A stretch of DNA of 47,519 nucleotides. It comes from Anaerolineae bacterium. GTDB taxonomy: Bacteria; Chloroflexota; Anaerolineae; B4-G1; SLSP01. The stretch covers positions 1-47,519 of the forward strand of contig JALXBP010000101.1 of the NCBI GenBank assembly GCA_026991395.1, given 5' to 3'. Under the pieces are notes generated by a model. The model made no database searches, was not told the origin of the DNA, and worked only from the letters and a program-made list of their open reading frames with translations. This document shows positions 7,740-15,295 of the stretch, piece by piece (position 1 is the stretch's first letter; each line of letters begins with the position of its first letter). A program made the translations under genes and the position numbers.

Positions 7740-9290
7740 ATGACGGAGAGAGCCTATCCGGAACGCCGCATCCGGCGGCTGGAGATGCGCGGCATCGTCA
7801 AGCGCTTCCCCGGCGTCCTCGCCAACGACCACGTGGATATCGAGGTCAGCGCCGGGGAGGTCCTGGCGCTCTTGGGCGAAAACGGCGCGGGCAAGAGCAC
7901 GCTGATGAAGGTCCTCTACGGCCTCTACCGCCCCGACGAGGGGGAGATCCTCATCAACGGCCAGCGGGTGCAGATCGAATCCCCCAACGACGCCATCGCC
8001 TTAGGGATCGGGATGGTGCATCAGCACTTCATGCTCGTCCCCACGCTCACCGTGGTGGAAAACGTCGTCCTGGGCCTGCCCTCCTCCCGCGGCCCCCTGC
8101 TCGACCTGGACGTGGCGGCCCGGCGGCTGGAGCAACTGGGCAAGGACTACGGGCTGGAGGTGGACCCGTGGGCCGCCGTCTGGCAACTGAGCGTCGGCGA
8201 GCAGCAGCGCGTCGAAATCCTCAAGGTGCTCTATCGCGGGGCCGACCTGCTCATCTTGGACGAGCCGACCGCCGTCCTCACCCCGCAGGAGGTGGAGGAA
8301 CTCTTCCCCACGCTGAAGGAGATGACGCGGCTCGGCCACAGCATCATCTTCATCACCCACAAGCTCCACGAGGTGATGGCGATCAGCGACCGCGTCACGG
8401 TGCTGCGCAACGGACGGCGCATCGCCTCGCTGGTCACCAGCGAGACCACGCCCAAGCAGCTTGCCCGCCTGATGGTCGGGCGCGACCTGCTGGAAAGCTA
8501 CGACAAGCCGCCCATGCCCCCCAGAGAGGCCATCCTCCGGCTGGAAGCCGTCGAGGCCCGCGACGACAAGGGGCTGCCCGCCCTGCGCGGCTTCTCGCTC
8601 GACGTCCACGCGGGGGAGATCGTCGGCCTGGCCGGGGTCTCCGGCAACGGCCAGCGCGAACTGGCCGAGGTCATCGCCGGCCTGCGCCCCGTTACTGGCG
8701 GCCACATCTACCTCAACGGCGAGGAGATCACCAACGCCACACCGAACAAAGTCATCCGCAGCGGGATGGGCTACATCCCCGAAGACCGCATGCACGTCGG
8801 CACGATCCCCGTCTTCAGCGTCGCCGAGAACATCATCCTCAAGGACAGCGACCGCCCGCCCATCGCCCGCGGTCCCTTCCTCGACTTCAAGATGATCCGC
8901 GCCTACGCCCGGCGGCTCGTCGAAGCCTTCAGCATCAAAACGCCCTCCATCGATACACCGGTGCGCTTCCTCTCCGGCGGCAACATCCAGAAGATCATCC
9001 TTGCGCGGGAGATCAACCGCCAGCCGGCCTTCCTCCTCGCCGCCCAGCCCACGCGCGGCCTGGACATCGGCGCGACGGAGTACGTCCACCAGCGGCTCCT
9101 GGAAGCCCGCAAGGAGGGCAAGGCCATCCTCCTCATCTCCGAGGACCTGGACGAGATCACCCGCCTCTCCGACCGCATCGCCGTCATCTACGAGGGGAAG
9201 CTGATGGGCATCGTCCCCGGCGAGGAGGCCACCCCCGAACAACTCGGCCTGATGATGGCCGGCGTCCAGGCCGAGGAACTCGCCGCCTGA
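7740..9290 (+). CDS. double-domain ABC ATPase of a BMP-type importer, second system
   Basis: This 516-residue cytoplasmic ATPase is paralogous to the product of 408-1955. In the first domain, Walker A is GENGAGKST (46-54), the signature is LSVGEQ (150-155) and Walker B is LLILDE (170-175). In the second domain, Walker A is replaced by GVSGNGQRE, normal for the family, and [14 protein letters not shown] is intact, followed by [17 protein letters not shown]. The ATG at 7740 is preceded by AAAAGGAG. It energises transport through the permeases at 4581-6601. A 65-bp spacer separates it from the HD hydrolase. Confidence 0.95.
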   Translation: MTERAYPERRIRRLEMRGIVKRFPGVLANDHVDIEVSAGEVLALLGENGAGKSTLMKVLYGLYRPDEGEILINGQRVQIESPNDAIALGIGMVHQHFMLVPTLTVVENVVLGLPSSRGPLLDLDVAARRLEQLGKDYGLEVDPWAAVWQLSVGEQQRVEILKVLYRGADLLILDEPTAVLTPQEVEELFPTLKEMTRLGHSIIFITHKLHEVMAISDRVTVLRNGRRIASLVTSETTPKQLARLMVGRDLLESYDKPPMPPREAILRLEAVEARDDKGLPALRGFSLDVHAGEIVGLAGVSGNGQRELAEVIAGLRPVTGGHIYLNGEEITNATPNKVIRSGMGYIPEDRMHVGTIPVFSVAENIILKDSDRPPIARGPFLDFKMIRAYARRLVEAFSIKTPSIDTPVRFLSGGNIQKIILAREINRQPAFLLAAQPTRGLDIGATEYVHQRLLEARKEGKAILLISEDLDEITRLSDRIAVIYEGKLMGIVPGEEATPEQLGLMMAGVQAEELAA

Positions 9291-9355
9291 GGCACGCGCG
9301 CCCGCGGAAGGCCGTCGGTCCTCGGCGTGCGAAGGCCCCTTCGAAGGAGACAAGC

Positions 9356-9997
9356 GTGCAGCCGATAACCCTGGAAGAGGCTGCCGCGCTCTACGGAGCG
9401 GCGGATAGCGTCCACGATTTCGATCACATCCGCCGCGTCCTGGCGCTGGCGGAGCGCATCGCCACAGCCGAGGGCGCGGACCGGGTCATCGTGCGCACGG
9501 CGGCCCTCCTCCACGACTGGGGGCGGGCCGAGGCGGATGCCACAGGACGCAATCACGCCGCCGTCGCCGCGGAACGGGCCGCGGCGCTCCTCCGTGAGCG
9601 CGGCGCATCCCCCGATTTCATCGCCGCCGTAACCCACGCCATCGCCGCCCACCGCTTCCGCACCCTGCCGGAACCGCGCACCCTGGAGGCCAAAGTCCTC
9701 TTCGACGCCGACAAGCTCGATGCGATCGGCGCCATCGGCATTGCGCGGGCCTACGCCTACGGCGGCGCTCACCGGCAACGGCTCTGGGCACCGCTGACCG
9801 AGGTCGAAGCAACCGTCGGAGACGAGGCCGGCGTAACCTACGCGGAGCATACGCCGGTACACGAATTCATCGGCAAGCTGGCCCGCATTCGGGAGCGGCT
9901 GACCACCGCCACAGGCCGGGCCATCGCCGAGGAGCGGCACCGCTTCATGGTCGCCTTCTTCCGGCGGCTCGAAGCCGAGGTCAACGGCGAACTGTAA
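9356..9997 (+). CDS. HD-domain metal-dependent phosphohydrolase, YedJ-like
   Basis: This 213-residue soluble protein carries the HD metal-binding signature: HDFDH with His24, LLHD with His53-Asp54, and FDADKLDAIGAIGIAR around 116-131. The last motif is typical of the YedJ-type HD group of unknown substrate. I chose the GTG at 9356 because AAGGAGA at 9344-9350 lies just upstream and because homologous sequence begins there; the frame is open far upstream only as a shadow of the ATPase gene. HD enzymes often cleave nucleotide phosphomonoesters, which would suit a nucleoside importer operon, but that link is inference. It ends 7 bases from the convergent transporter gene. Confidence 0.88.
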   Translation: MQPITLEEAAALYGAADSVHDFDHIRRVLALAERIATAEGADRVIVRTAALLHDWGRAEADATGRNHAAVAAERAAALLRERGASPDFIAAVTHAIAAHRFRTLPEPRTLEAKVLFDADKLDAIGAIGIARAYAYGGAHRQRLWAPLTEVEATVGDEAGVTYAEHTPVHEFIGKLARIRERLTTATGRAIAEERHRFMVAFFRRLEAEVNGEL

Positions 9998-10004
9998 CCG
10001 CCGC

Positions 10005-11504
10005 TCAACCGGCCAGCGCCCACGTCCACAGCGCCAGGACGAGGAGCCAGGGGAGCATGCGGCGCACCAGCCCCCGCATCACCTCCGCCTCGCGTCCGGC
10101 CATCCCCACCGTGCTGCAGCCGACGACCAGCTTGGCCGGGGAAAGCACGGAGCCGAGCGCTGCCCCCGCATTCTGCGCCGCCAGAACCGCCCCCTGCCGC
10201 AGGTCGAGCAGCGCGGCCATCCTCGACTGCAGCGCACCCAGCAGCAGATTGGAAGCCATATTGCTCCCCGTGACGAAGGCCACCAGCGCCCCCAGCCAGG
10301 GCGAAAGCGGGGCGAAGAGGCCGTCCGCAGCCGTAGCCAACGCCCGCGCCAGCAGGTCGATCATCCCCGCCCCCTCCATCGTCGCAGCGAGGAGCACCAT
10401 AACCACCAACCCGCCGCCCGGCAGCAGTGCCCCGCGGCGGAAATCGGCCAGCAGACGGCGCAAGCGGCGGCGGTCGATCCGCCCCCAGCGCCGCCCCAGC
10501 CCTAACGTGATCAGGGAGGCGTAGAGGAGCAGCGCGCCGGTGTTGCCGAAAAGCGACAGCGGGCGCGTGGGGCCGCCCTCCATCGTCCAGCCGCGGGCGG
10601 TAGTGAAGGAAGGCACTTCGACGACGATCCGCACGGCATCGAAGACCGCCCGCAGCGGCGCGACGAACCTCAGCGCAAAGACGAGGGCGAGCAGGATCGC
10701 GTAGGGAAGCAGGCGCGACGGCGGCGGCACCTCCCCGCCGACCGCCGGGCCGCCCCGCCGCAGGAGAAGCAGGGCGGTCAGCAAGCCCGCCATCGCGCCG
10801 AGCAGCGCCGCAACGTTCCACAATCCCAGCCGCGCCGCGCCCCACTGCACCCCGCCCATCACCACCCCCATCGGCAGCCAGAGGAACCAGACCTGCCGCA
10901 GCGAGCCGCCTCCCAGCCGCCAGACCGCCCATCCGGCAAGCAGCGCCACGACCGCCAGGTCCGCAGCGCACCACGCGGCCAGCGCCGCCCCCTCCAGCGA
11001 GACGACGCCGGAGAGCGCGAGGAACGAAGCCCCCAGCGAGCCGAAGGAGATCGCCCAACTGTGGCCGAGCGCCGGAAGGAGCACCGCCGTCGCGGGCGGA
11101 TAGCCGAGGGCGACCATCAGCGGGGCGACGATCGCCACCGGCACGCCGAAGCCCCCCACCCCCTGGAGAAAGGCGGCGAAGCCCCACGCCAGGAGCAGCG
11201 CCAGCAGCGGGCGCTCCGGCGAAAGCAAGCGCAGGCGGGCCACGAGCGCCTCGATCGTGCCCGCGGCCTCCGTAACGCGGTAGAAGAGCAGCGCACCCCA
11301 GATGATGGGGAGGATGGTCAGCGCGGTCATCAGGCCGCGGAGTTGCGACCAGAGGAGCATCTCCGCGTCCGCGCCGAAGGCGGCAGCAGCCACGAGGAGC
11401 GCCACGCCCCAGCCGAGCGCCCCGGCGTAGAGCGTGTGCAGGCGGAGGCGCATCATCGACACGAGAACGACGAAGAGCGGCAGCAGGGCGAGGAGAATCA
11501 GCAT
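10005..11504 (-). CDS. lctP: L-lactate permease (LctP/LldP) family transporter
   Basis: This 499-residue inner-membrane carrier has about a dozen hydrophobic segments. LctP-family landmarks are clear: FLQGVGGFGVPVAIVAPL, ALGHSWAISFGSLGASF, FVTGSNMASN, AAQNAGAALGSVLSPAKL and VVGCSTVGMAGREAEV. The family imports lactate or glycolate with protons. I chose the ATG at 11504 because AAAGGAG precedes it by a few bases; a longer frame to 11531 lacks a ribosome site and runs into the dnaA terminator. The gene sits behind that terminator, so it needs read-through or its own promoter, and I see no convincing one in the short gap. It is shorter than E. coli LldP (551 residues) but all core motifs are present. 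Confidence 0.9.
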   Translation of the reverse strand: MLILLALLPLFVVLVSMMRLRLHTLYAGALGWGVALLVAAAAFGADAEMLLWSQLRGLMTALTILPIIWGALLFYRVTEAAGTIEALVARLRLLSPERPLLALLLAWGFAAFLQGVGGFGVPVAIVAPLMVALGYPPATAVLLPALGHSWAISFGSLGASFLALSGVVSLEGAALAAWCAADLAVVALLAGWAVWRLGGGSLRQVWFLWLPMGVVMGGVQWGAARLGLWNVAALLGAMAGLLTALLLLRRGGPAVGGEVPPPSRLLPYAILLALVFALRFVAPLRAVFDAVRIVVEVPSFTTARGWTMEGGPTRPLSLFGNTGALLLYASLITLGLGRRWGRIDRRRLRRLLADFRRGALLPGGGLVVMVLLAATMEGAGMIDLLARALATAADGLFAPLSPWLGALVAFVTGSNMASNLLLGALQSRMAALLDLRQGAVLAAQNAGAALGSVLSPAKLVVGCSTVGMAGREAEVMRGLVRRMLPWLLVLALWTWALAG

Positions 11505-11531
11505 CGCGCTCCTTTCGACCCTCGCGGGCAC

Positions 11532-11567
11532 AAAAAAGACCTGCCGCGCCGATCGGCGCGACAGGTC
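11532..11567 (-). terminator. rho-independent terminator of dnaA
   Basis: Read on the - strand, a long GC-rich hairpin (arms about 11538-11552 and 11553-11567, with one mismatch) is followed directly by six T residues (A-run at 11532-11537 on the + strand). It starts about a dozen bases after the dnaA stop codon at 11580-11582. Stem strength and T-run make it a textbook intrinsic terminator. Confidence 0.88.
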
Positions 11568-11579
11568 AACGGCCTTCTC

Positions 11580-12926
11580 TCATTGACGGGCGTAGAGCCG
11601 CTCCTTCAGCGCCAGCACCTCGCGCCGGAGCCGGTCGTCGGCCTCCACGCGGGCGCGGATACGCTCGTAGCCGTAGAGCACGGTCGTGTGATCCCGCCCG
11701 CCGAGGTACGCCCCGATCTGCGGGAAGGAAGCCTCCGTCTCCTCGCGGATCAGGTACATCGCCACCTGGCGGGGATAGGCCACGTTTCGGCTGCGTCGGC
11801 TGCTCTGCAGTTCCTCGACCGACAGATTGTAGTAGGCGGCGACGGCCTCCAGAATCTGCTGCGGCGAAAGTTCCTTGCGCCGCGGCATCAGGTCGGCGAG
11901 CGAACTTTCCGCCGTCTCCACGGTGAGCGGCTGTCCGGTCAGGCGACTGACGGCCAAGACGCGGTTCAACGCCCCCTCCAGTTCACGAATGTTGCGCTCG
12001 ACGTGGCGGGCGATGAAGTCGAGCACCGCATCGGGCACCTCGACCTCCAGCCGCTCCGCCTTCTTGCGCAGGATGGCGATGCGCGTCTCGTAATCGGGCG
12101 GCTGCACGTCCACGATCAACCCCCACTCGAAGCGGGAACGGAGCCGCTCTTCCAGCGTTACCATCGCTTTGGGCGGACGGTCGCTGCTGAGGACGATCTG
12201 CCGTCCCGTGTCCCGCAGCGCGTTGAAGGTGTGGAAGAACTCCTCCTGCGTGCTCTCCTTCCCGGCGATGAACTGGATGTCATCCATCAGCAGAAGCTCG
12301 GCAGTGCGGTACTTATCGCGGAAGGCATCGGTCGTATGATTGCGGATCGCCTCGATGAGGTCATTGGTGAACCGTTCGGCGGAGACGTAGAGCACCTGCA
12401 TCCCCTGGTGGTAGCAGCTTTGGCCGATGGCGTGCAGGAGATGGGTCTTGCCCAGGCCGACGCCGCCGTAGATGAAGAGGGGATTGTAGGCGCGCGCCGG
12501 AGCCTCGGCGACGGCCTGCGAGGCGGCGTGGGCCAGGCGGTTGCCGTGGCCGACAACGAACGTCTCGAAGGTGTACTCCGGATTCAGGCCCGGATCGGGC
12601 GGCACCGTCTCCTGCGCTTCCAGCAGGGGCAGAGCGGCGGACGCGGCCTTCTTCCGCCGCCTGCGGCCTTCCCAGACGACGAAGCGAACCTTCATCCGGC
12701 GACCGGCGATCCGCGTTACCGTCTCCTCGATCCGCCTGTAGAGCCGCCCGGAGAGCCACTCGACCGCGTAACCGTTGTGAGCCCCGACGATCAGGCGGGA
12801 GCCCTCCTCCTCCACGCCGATGGCCCGCGTCGGACGCAGCCACGTATCGAAGACAGGACGCGATAATTGCAATTCGAGTTCACCCAGCACCGCCTTCCAC
12901 AGATGTTCGTAGCTTCTCATTTCCAT
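11580..12926 (-). CDS. dnaA: chromosomal replication initiator DnaA
   Basis: This 448-residue protein initiates replication by binding DnaA boxes and melting oriC. The N-terminal domain I (LWKAVLGELELQLSRPVFDTWL, about 9-30) and a variable linker precede the AAA+ core, with Walker A GGVGLGKT (154-161) and Walker B LLLMDD (211-216). The C-terminal helix-turn-helix carries the DnaA signature, with YPRQVAMYLIREE and GGRDHTTVLYGYERI (from about 409). I chose the ATG at 12926, with GGAGAGG a few bases upstream; an ATG at 12920 is an alternative two codons later. Neighbours are a transporter and a hydrolase, not dnaN or recF. The long non-coding stretch upstream may be the origin. Confidence 0.97.
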   Translation of the reverse strand: MEMRSYEHLWKAVLGELELQLSRPVFDTWLRPTRAIGVEEEGSRLIVGAHNGYAVEWLSGRLYRRIEETVTRIAGRRMKVRFVVWEGRRRRKKAASAALPLLEAQETVPPDPGLNPEYTFETFVVGHGNRLAHAASQAVAEAPARAYNPLFIYGGVGLGKTHLLHAIGQSCYHQGMQVLYVSAERFTNDLIEAIRNHTTDAFRDKYRTAELLLMDDIQFIAGKESTQEEFFHTFNALRDTGRQIVLSSDRPPKAMVTLEERLRSRFEWGLIVDVQPPDYETRIAILRKKAERLEVEVPDAVLDFIARHVERNIRELEGALNRVLAVSRLTGQPLTVETAESSLADLMPRRKELSPQQILEAVAAYYNLSVEELQSSRRSRNVAYPRQVAMYLIREETEASFPQIGAYLGGRDHTTVLYGYERIRARVEADDRLRREVLALKERLYARQ

Positions 12927-13137
12927 AAGACCTCTCCGTTTTTGCCCCCGATTTTCCCCCCGGAAGCGCAGCAAGGGTGCAGCGTTGGAATACAACAGGA
13001 TAACGGTGCCTATCTGCCCGCGGCGACGGGCAGCGATGAGGACAGGGAGCATCCATTGATTACCTGTGCGCCATTCTACCCAAAGCGGAGGAGAAGGGCA
13101 ACAGGAAAAGCCGCTTTTGTGTTAAAAGAAAGCGGGT

Positions 13138-13166
13138 CTTAAAACATCCCTGTCGCGTTGTTGACA
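13138..13166 (-). promoter_or_regulatory. possible dnaA promoter
   Basis: On the - strand TTGTCA (13166-13161) is followed after 17 bp by TTTAAG (13143-13138), matching the sigma70 consensus at 5/6 and 4/6 positions. It lies about 210 bp upstream of the dnaA start and inside the AT-rich part of the candidate origin. The call is tentative. Confidence 0.3.
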
Positions 13167-13233
13167 ATCGACGTTGCCAACCCTACTTCTGGTCAAAACG
13201 GCCCTCTCGTTCCCTACAATTGGGGCTTTGCCC

Positions 13234-13263
13234 TGTGGAAAACCCTGTGGAAAGGGTGGAAAG
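13234..13263 (-). repeat. three clustered DnaA-box-like direct repeats
   Basis: TGTGGAAAA (13234-13242), TGTGGAAAG (13246-13254) and GGTGGAAAG (13255-13263) read on the - strand as TTTTCCACA, CTTTCCACA and CTTTCCACC. The first fits the relaxed DnaA box TTWTNCACA exactly; the others differ by one or two bases. All face the same way and are 9-12 bp apart. Confidence 0.55.
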
Positions 13264-13286
13264 TTTCGTCGCCACGACCCCATTTT

Positions 13287-13322
13287 GAAAACCGCCCGCT
13301 GAACAGCAGCAACTGTAGCAGG
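13287..13322 (-). terminator. weak intrinsic terminator after the alpha/beta hydrolase
   Basis: On the - strand a two-part hairpin (13322-13317 with 13300-13295, inner 13316-13313 with 13306-13303) is followed after a few bases by TTTT. It begins 17 bases after the hydrolase stop. The stem includes a G-U pair and a bulge, so it is much weaker than the dnaA terminator. Confidence 0.35.
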
Positions 13323-13339
13323 TTTGCCCACGCAGCGCC

Positions 13340-14197
13340 TCAAGACGGCAGATGTTCGGCGATCCAGTCGCTCAGGGCCTGCAGCGACTGCTCGCGTCCG
13401 ATCTCGTTGAAGACCTCGTGGTAGAAGCCGGGATAGACGATGCGCCGCTTGTCGCGTGCGGCAACGGCCTCGAAGAAGCGGGCGCTCCCCTCCGGAGGGG
13501 CGAAGTGGTCATCACCCCCGTGCAGGATGAGGAGCGGCAAGTCGGCGGGCCAGCGTCCCGCCTCCGCCAGCACGCGCTTCATCTCCCGATCCATCTCCAC
13601 GGCCATGCGCGTCGTCCCCAGGCTGTGGACGAGCGGGTCCTGCACGTAGGCGCGGACCACCTCGCGGTTGCGGCTCAGGCCGTCCGCATCGAGGCGGCTG
13701 TCCAACTGCAGCCGCGGTGCGATGACGGCGAGCGCCTTCGCCAGCGCGAAGAGGAGCGGCGGGACCCCGCGGCCCTGCATCAGCGCCGGACCGGAGGCGG
13801 CGACGCCCAGCAGGCCCTCGCCCTTCTCGAGCGCGTAGCCGAGGACGATCAAGCCGCCCATACTGTGCCCGACGAGGACAAGCGGCTCGTCGCCGTAGCG
13901 TGCGCGGATAGAGGCGAGGAGCGCTTCCGTATCGCCGAAGAAGTCCCGCCAGCGATCGACGTGGCCGCGTTTGCCGGGGGAATGCCCGTGCCCGCGCAGG
14001 TCGCAGGCGTGGACGGCGTAGCCGCGGGCGGTCATCCACGCCGCGAAAGGCTCGTAGCGGCCACTGTGCTCCCCGTAGCCGTGGATCACGGCGATGTGGG
14101 CACGCAGGGGCCGCCCTTCGTCGGGCAGCCAGCGCCGTGTGAAAAGCGTCATACCGTCGGCTGCGGTGCTGCGTATCGTTCCTTCCTCGCTCTGCAT
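13340..14197 (-). CDS. alpha/beta hydrolase, lysophospholipase/monoacylglycerol lipase type
   Basis: This 285-residue soluble enzyme of the alpha/beta hydrolase fold (Hydrolase_4 group) resembles bacterial monoacylglycerol lipases. The oxyanion-hole segment VIHGYGEHSGRYE lies near 37-50 and DLRGHGHSPGKRGH near 66-79. The nucleophile elbow is GHSMGG with Ser112. The probable acid is Asp230 in HGGDDHFAP, and the probable base is His260 in YPGFYHEVFNE. The likely reaction is ester hydrolysis of monoacylglycerol or lysophospholipid. GGGAGGAAAG directly precedes the ATG at 14197. It lies 23 bp behind the threonine aldolase gene and is probably co-transcribed with it, though no metabolic link is obvious. 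Confidence 0.9.
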   Translation of the reverse strand: MQSEEGTIRSTAADGMTLFTRRWLPDEGRPLRAHIAVIHGYGEHSGRYEPFAAWMTARGYAVHACDLRGHGHSPGKRGHVDRWRDFFGDTEALLASIRARYGDEPLVLVGHSMGGLIVLGYALEKGEGLLGVAASGPALMQGRGVPPLLFALAKALAVIAPRLQLDSRLDADGLSRNREVVRAYVQDPLVHSLGTTRMAVEMDREMKRVLAEAGRWPADLPLLILHGGDDHFAPPEGSARFFEAVAARDKRRIVYPGFYHEVFNEIGREQSLQALSDWIAEHLPS

Positions 14198-14220
14198 CTT
14201 TCCTCCCTTTCCCGCGACGT

Positions 14221-15252
14221 TCAGGCCGCGCTCAGGACTTCGCCCAACGCAGCGATGGCCTGCTCGACGGCGGCATCGTCGATCCAGTAGTGGGTTACGG
14301 CGCGGAAACGACGTCCGCCCACCGCCAGCAGGAGCACACCCCGTTCCCTCAGTGCGGCGACGATCGCCTGTGCCGCCAGCGGCACCGACTCATCCACCGC
14401 GAAATAGACCATATTCGTGTGAACCGGCTCGACCGTCACGGCAGGGAGTGCGCCCCACCCCGCAGCCAGGCGGCGGGCACGGCGATGATCCTCGACCAGA
14501 CGGGCACGCATCTTCTCCAGAGCCACGATCCCCGCGGCGGCGATCACCCCCGCCTGCCGCATCCCCCCGCCGACGACTTTGCGGGCACGCCGCGCTTCCG
14601 CGATGAAGGCCGCGCTCCCCACGAGTACCGAACCGACCGGCGCACAAAGGCCCTTGGAAAGGCAGAAGGTTACGGAATCGGCGGGTGCGGCCAGTTCGCG
14701 GGCCGGAAGGCCCAGCGCGGCGGCGGCGTTGAAGAGGCGCGCGCCGTCGATGTGCATCTTCAGACCGCGGGCGTGGGCCAGTTCACCGACCCGGCGGGTG
14801 TAGGCCGCCGTCAGCGGGACGCCGGCACAGAGGTTGTGGGTATTCTCCAGGGCGACGAGGCGGGTGCGGGGGAAGTGGACGTTGGGCGGACGTATCGCCG
14901 CCTCGATGGCCTCCAGGGCCATCGTCCCGTCGTCGAGGTTGGGGACGACGTGCGGCATAATGCCGCCCAGCGCCGCCATCCCGCCCTGCTCGTAGCGGAG
15001 GGTGTGGCTCTTGTCGCCCACGATGGCCTCGTCGCCGCGCCGACAGTGGGTCAGCAAGGCAACCAGGTTGCCCATCGTGCCGCTGGCAACGAAGAGGCCC
15101 GCCTCCTTGCCCAGCAGGTCGGCGGCCATCGCCTCCAGGCGGTTGACGGTGGGGTCCTCGCCGAAGACGTCGTCCCCGACTTCGGCACGGGCCATCGCCT
15201 CGCGCATTTCCGGCGTCGGTCTGGTGATCGTATCACTGCGCAGATCGACCAT
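14221..15252 (-). CDS. ltaE: low-specificity L-threonine aldolase
   Basis: This 343-residue PLP enzyme of fold type I cleaves L-threonine or L-allo-threonine to glycine and acetaldehyde. Diagnostic segments are [13 protein letters not shown] at the start, [11 protein letters not shown] (26-36), SGTMGN (57-62), [11 protein letters not shown] with the PLP-stacking His83, [10 protein letters not shown] (167-176) and [12 protein letters not shown] with the Schiff-base Lys200. The ATG at 15252 begins exactly at the conserved N-terminus and follows a GGAGGG/AGAAGG ribosome site; a longer open frame to 15354 is Arg-rich and belongs to the kinase gene in another frame. Only 43 bp separate it from the giant kinase gene upstream, with no terminator visible, so it may be the tail of that long transcript. 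Confidence 0.94.
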   Translation of the reverse strand: MVDLRSDTITRPTPEMREAMARAEVGDDVFGEDPTVNRLEAMAADLLGKEAGLFVASGTMGNLVALLTHCRRGDEAIVGDKSHTLRYEQGGMAALGGIMPHVVPNLDDGTMALEAIEAAIRPPNVHFPRTRLVALENTHNLCAGVPLTAAYTRRVGELAHARGLKMHIDGARLFNAAAALGLPARELAAPADSVTFCLSKGLCAPVGSVLVGSAAFIAEARRARKVVGGGMRQAGVIAAAGIVALEKMRARLVEDHRRARRLAAGWGALPAVTVEPVHTNMVYFAVDESVPLAAQAIVAALRERGVLLLAVGGRRFRAVTHYWIDDAAVEQAIAALGEVLSAA

Positions 15253-15295
15253 CCTTCTCGTCCCTCCTCGCTCGATGTGGCAATGTGAAGCGGCG

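Larger units (their letters stand above)
12927..13339. other. candidate oriC / dnaA upstream non-coding region
   Basis: This 413-base stretch separates dnaA from the next - strand gene and has no credible gene. Near 13234-13263 it holds three direct DnaA-box-like repeats. Around 13117-13145 it holds a locally AT-rich segment (about 34% GC by count, in otherwise GC-rich DNA). An inverted repeat (13111-13117 with 13129-13135) borders the AT-rich part. Clustered boxes, an AT-rich element and a neighbouring dnaA are the usual oriC layout; only strand-skew data could confirm it. Confidence 0.5.

Noticed and set aside
9998-10004. Bidirectional terminator between the HD gene and the convergent transporter
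   Set aside because: The gap is 7 bases and I could not find a stable hairpin with T-runs across it.
9838-11187. Long Gly/Arg-rich - strand frame overlapping the lactate-permease gene
   Set aside because: It is a frame-shifted shadow. The frame at 10005-11504 carries all LctP motifs and membrane segments.
13161-13189. TTGACA on the + strand at 13161-13166 as a rightward promoter
   Set aside because: The -10 position reads TACTTC, a poor match, and both neighbouring genes are on the - strand.
13158-13424. Small + strand frame of 88 codons in the dnaA upstream region
   Set aside because: No ribosome site, no family resemblance, and it runs into the hydrolase gene on the other strand. The sequence is better explained by DnaA-box-like repeats.
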